From Begonia masoniana (taxonomy: Eukaryota > Streptophyta > Magnoliopsida > Cucurbitales > Begoniaceae), in the NCBI GenBank assembly GCA_022432975.1, contig CM039505.1, forward strand, positions 46,854,544 to 46,918,543: DNA of 64,000 nt, read 5' to 3'. Below, piece after piece: positions 55,691 to 64,000 of this stretch; position 1 is the first letter of the stretch, and each line of letters begins with the position of its first letter. The position numbers were made by a program, and so were the translations under genes. The notes below the pieces were generated by a model that was given only the letters and a program-made list of their open reading frames with translations, was not told the DNA's origin and ran no database searches.

Positions 55691-58600
55691 TCTTATTTGG
55701 GGATGGATTGGCTTGCACGCCATTGCGCCACAATTGACTGCGGGTCCGGGATGGTGACTTTCCGCCCTCCGAACAAAGTTGAGTTCACTTTTCAGGCAAT
55801 GAATAGGTTAAGCGGGCTACCTACTTCTTATTCGATGATAGCCAGGGAACAATTTAAAGATGGGTGCTCGATTTTTGTGGCCATGGTGGTTGATACTCGA
55901 CTACTTGATAAAATGAAACCGGATGATCTCCCAGTTGTTAAAGAGTTCTCGGGGATTTTTCTCGATGATCTTCCAGGACTACCGCCTGATCGGGAGATCG
56001 AGTTTGTAATTGATGTTTATCCGAGTTCAGCGCCTGTATCTAAGAATGCGTACAGATTGGCGCCTGCAGAATTGAAGGAACTGAAATCTCAGTTGGAGGA
56101 GCTATTAGACAAAGGGTTCATTCGACCCAGCTTTTCTCCGTGTGGCGCACCGGTCCTATTTGTGAAGAAAAAGGACGGAACTCTCAGGATGTGCGTTGAT
56201 TATCGGGAGTTAAATAAATTGACCGTGAAGAATAAGTATCCACTGCCCCTAATTGACGATCTATTTGACCAGTTGCAGGGTGCCCGAGTGTTTTGAAGGA
56301 TCGACCTACGCTCGGGTTACTATCAGTTGAAAGTCCGAAAAGAAGATATTGAAAAGACAGCGTTTCGAACGAGGTATGGGAATTACGAATTTCTTGTGAT
56401 GTCCTTTGGACTTACCAATGCTCCTGCAGCATTTATGGATATGATGAATCGCGTTTTCAAAGAGTATTTGGATAGGTTTGTCGTTGTTTTTATAGATGAC
56501 ATCCTGGTTTATTCCAAGACAAAGGAGGAGCACGAGGAACATTTGCGGATCGTTCTAAGGACCTTGTGTCAACATCAATTGTATCCGAAATTTTCTAAGT
56601 GTGAATTCTGGCTTGATCAAGTAAGTTTTCTTGGTCATATCATATCTCAAGAGGGAGTCTCAGTAGACCCATCTAAAATTGAGGTCGTCAAGCAATGGCC
56701 GCAGCCTAAGAATGTACGAGAGGTACGAGGATTTCTTGGTTTGGCTGGATACTACAGGAAATTCATTGAGGGATTTTCAAAGATAGCAGTCCCTCTATCC
56801 AAATTGACGAGAAAGAATGAAAGATTTGTATGGTCACCTGCTTGTGAGAAGAGTTTTATGGAACTGAAACAGAGATTGACTACGGCTCCAGTTCTGACAC
56901 TACCAGTCGAGGGTGATAAGTTCAGTATTTACTGTGATGCCTCGGGAATTGGACTGGGATGTGTATTAATGCAGGAAGGCAAGGTCGTCGCTTATGCTTC
57001 TAGACAATTGAAGCCATATGAACAAAACTATCCGACACACGACCTTGAGCTTGCAGCGGTCGTTTTTGCTTTAAAAATCTGGAGACATTACCTGTATGGA
57101 CAGCAGTGTGAAGTGTTTTCAGATCACAAGAGCTTAAAGTACTTGTTTACACAAAAGGAATTGAACATGCGACAAAGACGGTGGTTGGAATTCGTTAAAG
57201 ATTACGATTTTGAAATTAAATACCACCCGGGAAAGGCAAATAAAGTAGCTGATGCCTTGAGACGAATGCCTACAACGAGCCAGCCTTTGCTTGTGTCAAT
57301 GTCGGTAATGTTGAGGTCTGAGATTGAGAACTTCGACGTGGAAATTGTGGCAGAATTGTCCAGCATGCTTACTAATATTTCTCTTAGACCAACGATTTTA
57401 GACAAGGTCCGAGAGGCTCAACAGAACGATTCGGAGTGTGAAAGGCATCGAACGAGCATGACATCTAAAGGATTGTCTGATTTTAACCTGACAGATGATG
57501 GAGTATTGAAATTTAGGCACAGGTGGTACGTGCCTGACGATTATGAGCTGAAAAATGAGATCTTAACTGAGGCACATTCCTCGGCGTATTCGGTACATCC
57601 GGGGAGCACCAAAATGTACAGAGACTTGAGACAACATTTTTGGTGGCCTAATATGAAGAGAGAAATTGCCAGGTATGTAGAAACCTGCCTGATTTGTCAA
57701 CAGGTAAAGGCAGAACATCAAAGGCCAGCTGGAACCTTACAGCCACTGCCTATTCCAGAGTGGAAGTGGGAGCAAATATCCACAGATTTTATAGTTGGGC
57801 TCCCGAGAATGACAAAGGGGCACGATGGTATTTGGGTGGTAGTGGACCGTTTGACAAAGACGGCTCACTTCCTGCCAGTAAAGATGACCTATTCTATGGA
57901 CCAGCTAGCTGAGCTGTACGTACAGGAGATTGTCAGACTACACGGAGTGCCTATCTCTATTGTTTCTGATAGAGATGCTAGATTTACTTCGAAGTTCTGG
58001 AAGAGTTTACATAAGGCAATGGGAACTCAGTTAAATTTTAGCACGGCATTTCATCCTCAAACTGACGGACAGACTGAAAGAACAAATCAGATTCTCGAAG
58101 ATATGCTTAGAGCTTGCGTGCTAGAGTTTCAGGGCTCGTGGAGCCGATATCTGCCATTGATTGAGTTTTCATACAATAACAGCTTCCAGGCTACGATTGG
58201 CATGGCTCCGTATGAGGCGTTGTATGGTCGAAAATGCAGGTCTCCACTATATTGGGATGAGGTAGGCGAAGCTAGCATTGTTGGCCCAGATATTTTACAA
58301 CAAACAGCGGAGAAAATCGCTGTTATTCGACAACGCATAGAGATTGCACAATGCCGCCAAAAGAGTTATGCTGACACCAGGCGGAGAGAATTGCAGTTTA
58401 AGGAGGGTGACGAGGTGTATTTAAAAATTTCTCCGTTCAAAGGCGTTATGCGATTTGGAAGACGAGGCAAGTTGAATCCTCGTTTTGTCGGACCTTTTCC
58501 TATTTTGAAGAGGATTGGAACAATGGCATACAGGTTACAACTCCCGGCATCTATGGAAGGTATTCACGATGTGTTCCACGTGTCTATGCTCAGAAAATGC

Positions 58601-58822
58601 GTGCGTAATCCATCACACGTCGTTGAAACAAGGGAGATTGAAGTACAACCAACGCTGACCTATGAGGAAAGGCCAGTACGAATCCTGGAGTCTTCTATCA
58701 AAGTGCTACGAAATAAGGAGATTCCTCTGGTAAAAGTTTTGTGGAGGAACTATGATGTAGAAGAAGCTACTTGGGAGAGACAGCAGGATATGATGTTGAA
58801 GTATCCTGATCTATTTGTATAA
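55691..58822 (+). pseudogene. Gypsy pol (RT-RNase H-integrase), one stop from open
   Basis: From 55697 one frame runs to 58822, broken only by TGA at 56294. RT begins with '[20 protein letters not shown]', '[19 protein letters not shown]', continues past the stop with '[20 protein letters not shown]' and has its catalytic FIDD at residues 55-58 after 56327. RNase H keeps D204, E241, D266 and D309. Integrase has the H417-H424-C454-C457 zinc finger and a DD35E triad (D487, D548, E584), then '[20 protein letters not shown]' and a chromodomain-like end ('[16 protein letters not shown]'). RT-RNase H-integrase order, a chromodomain-like tail and 2.4-kb LTRs suggest a chromovirus of Tekay/Del type. 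The TGA lies where V-F-S-K-I-D-L-R-S-G is expected. Confidence 0.92.
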
Positions 58823-58849
58823 TCAAATTTTGAGGACAAAATTTCAATT

Positions 58850-58861
58850 AAGGTGGATGGA
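58850..58861 (+). other. Polypurine tract of gypsy internal region 2
   Basis: AAGGTGGATGGA just before the LTR3 start. Copy 1 has AAGGGGAGGGA at the same position (51763-51773). Confidence 0.8.
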
Positions 58862-58862
58862 T

Positions 58863-61307
58863 TGTAACACCCGACTTTACGGGATTTAATTTTTATTCCA
58901 ATATAAACGGCATTTTCGTAAATAGGTCAAATGTGGTCCGTTTTGCAAACGGAGAGTTTTAGCAAAGCCGTGTTAATAAATTGGAATTTATGGTAAAATA
59001 TAGAGTTTTGGAGAAAAGGAATCGTTAGTCGAATAACGAATTAAGTAACGAAAATAAATAGAAAACAAAGCGAACGGCAATTTAGTCATTTTGCAAACCA
59101 ATTTTATAAAAATCATAAAGTCTCCACCTTTTCCCCTCACTCACGCCAACTCCATTCTCTCTCTCTCACCGTGCGATTTTCTTCCTCCCTCCGCGCGACT
59201 CCTTCTCCTCTTCACGACGACGAGAGCTCCGACAACTCGATTATCTTCACGTTTCCTCCTCCTTCCTCGACTCTAGGTACGAATCTACGGTTTTGGAGAG
59301 GTAGATATCGATTTCTAGGGTTTAAAACAATTAGGGTTTGTTAGGATTTTCGTCGGAAATATGAATCGATGTTTGTGATTGATAGGTTGAGCTTATTTAT
59401 GCCTCTAATAGACGTATTGATAATTATCGGAGCTTAGTTCATCGATTTGTTGAGGTGTATTGAAGCATTGGTTAACTTGGAGCTTAAAAACCTCCATTAA
59501 TGGGGTTTTTGAAATGCCGAGCGCGAATTGCTCGACGAAATGCCTCAACGAACTAAAATAGAGTTTAGGAGAATTTTCTATAGTTAGGAGTTAGCAACTT
59601 TTGGAGTTTGGTGATTTGGACTCGATTTAATTCGTATATTGTGAAATGTATAGGTGAACGAACACTCGTGGACGAAGCTCGTGAACGACGGACGTGAGGT
59701 AAGTCTCTGTGACTTGTTTGGCCATTTAGGCCTACACCGTACGAATAGAGTCGATCGAGGATATTGGAGATGTATTTGGGTAGATTAGAACGGGTAGCTA
59801 GTTTACATTTGGTTAGGTTATTAATCGTAGTGTTCATTGATTGTTAATGCTTTATTTTTCATTGTATCGTTATCGTTATTGCATCGAGCATGTTCATGCA
59901 TTGTTTTCTAGCATGCATGCAAAATGAATTTCAAAGTGTTTTACATAGAAAAAGGTAAACAAAGTACGTAATTGAACAACAGAGATAATCACGCCGGGTG
60001 CGGTGGTTCAGGCATGGCTGTCGAAGGAAGCATGCTTTCCCCCCGTGTTAGATCCGAGGGGCTATCCAATCGCGGGATGTGCCGCTCCTATCTAACGAGA
60101 GTGAAGCCCCGGGTGACACATAGACACAGAAACAAAGAAACAAAGAAATGAAAAGAATGCAGAGTTTCAAAAGAACATAGCATAGCATAGCATACATTTG
60201 CATTCACTTAGATTTACTGAGCCTCTAGCTCACGTGTTTAATTCTATGGTGTAGGAGACATTGAGACAGGTGAGGAAGACATCCTTCCGCCTGAAGTATG
60301 AGCAGATTGAAGGAGGAGGCCCGTGGGAGTGCGCTGGCAGTCGGTGCGTGATTTTGACCCGTGGGGACGTACATAGGTATTTTGGGTTATTTTGGATAGA
60401 AATTGTTAGAATATTATAGGATGTTGGAATCTGGTTAATTAGTATAAAGTATTTTGTGAAATTGGATGTATTTTGTAAATGTTTTACCAATTTTTAAAAC
60501 GGGAGGATATGTTACACTTTTAAACGGAACCACGCGGTTCGTTTTTACGAAATTAGTTATGATTTAAACGTATTTTGAGTCGGTAACCGGATGACGAGTG
60601 TAAAGGGTGTTAATGATAGTGTTATGGCGTAGAAATGTGTTTTAGAGGAATGTATGAAAGGTGTGAAAATGGAATGTGAAAGGTGAAGATTGGATGTTGT
60701 GTGTGTTGGGTGTAATTGGTGTATGCAAGGAATGAGGGCGTGAAGTAGTTAAAGAAAAACTGCCTCTGGAATTAAAAAAATCCAGAGGCAGTGGCGAGTA
60801 TTCGCCTGAGGGAGGCGAGCAATCGCCCATCCCTCTGCTTGAAGCGCCAAGGGAGTTCACCCTTCTCTGGAGAAATCCAGAGAAGGTGGCGAGTAATCGC
60901 CTGGGTGCAGCGATCGCCACGTAAAAAGTGGCGATTGCTGATTGGCCGAAGAAATGCCAGGCGATCAACCAGGCGACTACTCGCCTGGTTGTGATCGCTC
61001 AAGGGCGATTGCTCGCCACAATTGTGGCGAGCAATCACCACATGTTCTGCCATTTTTGGCAGAACATATACTAAGTAAAAAAAAAAAAAAGGATTTTTAT
61101 TTTAATTATTTCTTTTATTATTTAAAGTTTAATTAATATAGTTTTCAAAGAAAATTTTCAAACGCCGTTCGAACTTTCAATTTCGATTTTAGAAGTGTTA
61201 TTTCCGCTAGAACGAGAGATTTACAGTTTGTACGTGTAAAAAAAATAAAAAAATAAAAAATAAAAAATTTTACGGCAAAAACAAGGATAGGTTTAAGGGT
61301 CGTTACA
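58863..61307 (+). mobile_element. Gypsy complex LTR3
   Basis: 2445 bp from TGTAACACCCGAC to GGTCGTTACA, followed by ggatg (61308-61312). It is very similar to LTR1, with scattered C/T changes and an interrupted A-rich tract near 61237-61268. One C-to-T change makes GACGTGAG where LTR1 and LTR2 have GACGCGAG, putting a stop in the candidate spliced frame. A second changes P to L in the short ORF (60255-60301). Confidence 0.95.
60255..60301 (+). other. Conserved short ORF in LTR3 (altered copy)
   Basis: It reads G-D-I-E-T-G-E-E-D-I-L-P-P-E-V-stop, with the first Pro changed to Leu. The candidate upstream exon ends ACG-TGA-G instead of ACG-CGA-G, so the spliced frame is interrupted in this copy. 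Confidence 0.38.
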
Positions 61308-61312
61308 GGATG

Positions 61313-61706
61313 AGTGCGTCAGACTACTAACTCAGAACGACAGCATTTTTCTTTTAACTGTGGACGACAGCATCTTTCTTTTAACTGTAGACAACTGCGT
61401 CTTTCTTTTAACTATGGACGACTACGTCTGTCTTTTAACTATGGACGACTGCGTCTGTCTTTTGACTGTGGACGATTGCATCTGTCTTTTGAGAGTGGAC
61501 GACTGCGTCTTTCTTTTGAGCGTGGACGATTGCGTCTTCCCAGACTGTCTCTCAATAGTACTTTGGACGAGTAACTCTGGACTAATAACACTTAACCAAA
61601 AACCATCAGAAAACATAATACCCTTTTTAAAGGGTATTTCTAGATAAATGTAATAACCATAATAAACCAATTTATATTCAGACTTTAAACTTAATTTAAG
61701 TCAACA
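61313..61706 (-). mobile_element. SIRE 5' LTR, outer part, with short minisatellite
   Basis: It continues the LTR broken at 44683 and ends (on +) ...TTTAAGTCAACA at 61706, followed by the TSD ggttt (61707-61711). It carries only about 8 degenerate units of the 27-bp repeat (about 61340-61545), against about 60-65 in the 3' LTR. The flanks on both sides of the array match the 3' LTR closely. Without the gypsy insertion the 5' LTR is about 1.0 kb. Confidence 0.93.
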
Positions 61707-61711
61707 GGTTT

Positions 61712-62476
61712 AACATGAATAAATCTAAGCCTGTTGGTATTCCATTAGCAGCTCATTTCAAACTTTCATCTACTTTATGTCCTCAGTCAGATGAAGAAGT
61801 TAATTATATGTCATGAGTTCCATATTCTAGTATAGTGGGATCGCTTATGTATGCTACGGTTTGCACGCATCCAGATTTATCTTATGCAGTCAGTGCAGTA
61901 AGTAAATACATGACTAATCCAGGAAAAGAACACTGGAAAGCTGTTAAGTGGATTCTTAGGTATCTGCGGGGGACTAGTGATGTATGTCTTCAGTTTGGAA
62001 GAAATAGAGATCCGGTAATTGGATACGTTGATTCTGACTATGCAGGAGATCTTGATAAGAGGAGATCTCTCACAGGATATGTTTTTACAGTTAGAGGTTG
62101 TGCCATCAGTTGGAGAGCTACTGTATAAGATACCGTCGCATTGTCTACTAAAGAGGTAGAATATATGGCTATTACAGAACCATGCAAGGAAGCCATATGG
62201 TTGCAAGGTTTGTTCAGTGAGCTCAATAAAGACTTGCAGATTTCCGCAATATTTTGCGATAGTCAGAGTGCTATTTTTCTCACCAAAGATCAGATGTTCT
62301 ATGAGAAAACGAAGCACATTGATATTTGTTATCATTTTGTTCGTGATGTGATTGATTGCGGTGATTTCGCAGTGAGTAAGATTAGTACTCATGATAACCT
62401 TGTTGATATGATGACCAAGATTTTGTCCACATCTAAGTTCAAACTTTGTTTGAGCTTGGTTGGTATTAGCTGCTGA
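61712..62476 (+). pseudogene. Copia B pol, second part (RT end and RNase H)
   Basis: It resumes with 'NMNKSKPVGIPLAAHFKL', 'SIVGSLMYATVCTHPDLSYA', 'DSDYAGDLDKRRSLTGYVFT', '[20 protein letters not shown]', '[17 protein letters not shown]', '[15 protein letters not shown]', '[15 protein letters not shown]', ending in a stop at 62474. The frame is uninterrupted except for TGA at about 61814 (expected Arg) and TAA at about 62126 (expected Gln), both C-to-T changes. Confidence 0.9.
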
Positions 62477-62565
62477 TTTTGCCCTGATGGTCTTTTATGG
62501 TGGAGGAGGTTCGATAGAGTTTTAGAGTATATTTTATGCGGTAGAATTCGTGTCAATGTGGAGAT

Positions 62566-62812
62566 TGTTAGTTTCGGTGTGACCCAATATCTGACTGGGC
62601 CAGGTCGGTATGGCCCACGTTGTGAATCTCAATATGAATAGGGTTTTATGTTTCCGTATAAATATATGCTAGTGTGGCAAAACTCATTGTACCTTGATTT
62701 TACATAATGATTTCTCATCTGCCCGTGATTTTTTCCTTTCTAGGGTTTCCACGTAAATCTTGGTGTCCACTATTTTCTCATTTTGTTTTCAATTTAGTTC
62801 GGTTTTTCAACA
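62566..62812 (+). mobile_element. Copia B 3' LTR
   Basis: 247 bp from TGTTAGTTTCGG to TTTTTCAACA, preceded by a purine-rich GTGGAGAT tract and followed by the TSD caaac (62813-62817). It differs from the 5' LTR by a modest number of substitutions. The 85-codon open frame that runs from it into the LINE is fortuitous. Confidence 0.95.
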
Positions 62813-62817
62813 CAAAC

Positions 62818-64000
62818 AAATGTAAAATGCATCTTGTGAAATGGAATAATATGTGCAAGCCCAAAGACTCGAAAGGTCTTGATCTGCAGAAAATGACTCT
62901 GATTAATGAGGTCTTCATGATGACAGCCGCGTGGGGAATTTTCTCTAATTCGGACGACTTTTGAGTTAATCTGTTATGAGCCAAATATTTGAGAAACAAA
63001 GAGTAGTAGGATTTAAGGAATTCAATTTCTAGATCCAATATGTGGAGGGGTATTTCAAAGGTTTGGAATCGAATGATTGAAAGTACGGTATGGACTATTG
63101 GAAATGGGCTGCAACTAAATTTTGGACTGATTTTTGGGTTGGAAACCATATGACTCTGATCACAATGGCTATTAATGAAGTACCAGAAGTGCATCGTCAT
63201 CATTCTGTTAAAGATTATGCCAATGAGTGTGGAACTTGGAAATGAGATAACTTTCAACACCTTATCTCTGCTGAAGCTCTCCTTATAGCAGCTACTAAAC
63301 TTATGGATCAAAGAGATGTCAATCATAAATGCTTCTAGCGTCTTAACTCTTCAAGCAGATTCCCTATCTCTTCAACTTATGCTCTTTTGGCAGGGTGGGA
63401 CTCGGGTAGTGGAGATAACCTCTGGAATCTCATTTGGAAATGGGAAGGCCCAGAGAGAATCCGAAACTTTCTCTGGTTGGTAGGCAAAAATTGTTTGCTC
63501 ACTAATTGGAGAGGCTCACTCGGGGTGTTACGTTGGATGGTAGTTGCCCTAACTATAGATTTGTTGAAGAATCCTCCATGCATGTCCTTCGAGATTGCCC
63601 CAACTCGTTTCTCATCTGGAAGTCCATTATTCCTGCTACTTGCCAAGAAGTTTTCTTCTCCTTAGATTTTAATCTTTGGTTAAGAATCAATCTTACAAAT
63701 CAGCCATCTTCTAATGATCAGTCATCTATCCCATGGAGAGTCACATTTGGTGTTACTTTGTGGATGCTCTAGAAATTTCAAAACAAAAGTATCTTTGATC
63801 CCCATCAGCAATGTAGTTCTTGCTCAGCTACTATCATTCGTAGTTTGGCGTCTAGATTCTGGGATTCTAAGTAGTTGATGCTCAAATTTGCCCAAAAATC
63901 AGATGTTATTGTTTGATGGTTTCCACTAGATGGTATAAAGTGAACACTATTGAGCGTTTAAAGCAAGTTCGAACTGGTGCACGTCTGGGGGGCTTATTAG
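62818..64000 (+). pseudogene. L1-type LINE, 3' part (RT end, zf-RVT, RNase H start)
   Basis: It resumes the LINE broken at 29841: 'KMHLVKWNNMCKPKDSKGL', 'LQKMTLINEVFMMTAAWG', then with shifts 'LIWKWEGPERIRNFLWLVGK' and NCLLTN, the zinc-binding 'MHVLRDCPNSFLIWKSI', and near the end 'WFPLDGIK' and 'GARLGGLI', the usual start of the C-terminal RNase H of plant L1 elements. Many stops and frameshifts. It runs off the window end. Confidence 0.82.

Noticed and set aside
62707..62961. 85-codon open frame across the copia B 3' LTR end
   Set aside because: It fuses LTR sequence with LINE RT codons across an insertion boundary, so it cannot be an ancestral gene.

Overview
This is a stretch of plant nuclear DNA, most likely from a eudicot. 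Almost all of it is transposable elements inserted into one another. Only one host-type gene is supported: an intronless RING-H2 (ATL-type) E3 ubiquitin ligase at 11876-12445. The plant assignment rests on that gene and on the elements: Ty1-copia of Tork-like and SIRE type, chromovirus-like Ty3-gypsy with 2.4-2.9 kb LTRs, an Athila/Tat-like gypsy, a Cassandra-type TRIM carrying a 5S-like box, an L1-type LINE and a short hAT-like element. Several element boundaries are fixed to the base by TG...CA ends and 5-bp target-site duplications (TSDs).

Left part (1-13.5 kb). A decayed + strand copia element (copia A, about 764-8311) is preceded by a second partial copy of its gag (1-688). Its reverse transcriptase is split by a solo gypsy LTR (LTR-A, 4119-6650; imperfect TSD gaaaa/gaaga). 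Then come low-complexity, partly LTR-like DNA (8312-10288), a non-autonomous hAT-like element (10289-11048, 8-bp TSD attcaaag) and the RING gene.

Middle (12.8-27.4 kb). A - strand copia element (copia D, 3' LTR about 12803-13541) has its RT split by two solo LTRs of the same gypsy superfamily in opposite orientations: LTR-B, 14456-16828, TSD aaacg, and LTR-R, 17141-20089, TSD aaaag. Copia D is in turn cut at 20480 by a - strand Athila/Tat-like element (3' LTR 20481-21926, polypurine tract, env-position ORF, integrase C-terminus to about 27267). That element's env-position ORF is interrupted by a 5'-truncated LTR (LTR-C, about 24545-26374). Its integrase ends against a Cassandra-like fragment.

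Right part (28.5-64 kb) is a four-level nest. An L1 LINE (28545-29841, resuming at 62818) holds copia B (29842-62812, TSD caaac). Copia B holds a - strand SIRE-type copia with an env-like ORF (33959-61706, TSD ggttt). The 5' LTR of the SIRE element holds a gypsy complex with three LTRs and two internal regions (44684-61307, TSD ggatg). The second internal region has a nearly intact pol. The first is full of small indels that run across an LTR boundary and look more like unpolished sequence than biological decay.

The most unusual signal is inside the gypsy LTRs. Four diverged LTR types share a short reading frame, G-D-[ILF]-[ED]...G-E-[DE]-[DE]-[IVF]-P-x-P-E ending in a stop, placed just after a conserved TATGGTGTAG that looks like a splice acceptor. 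The differences between copies are mostly synonymous or conservative. A conserved non-coding block follows it, and most of the same LTRs also carry clusters of near-perfect hairpins rich in CGATCG. A second unusual feature is a 27-bp minisatellite with about 60 units in one SIRE LTR and about 8 in the other.
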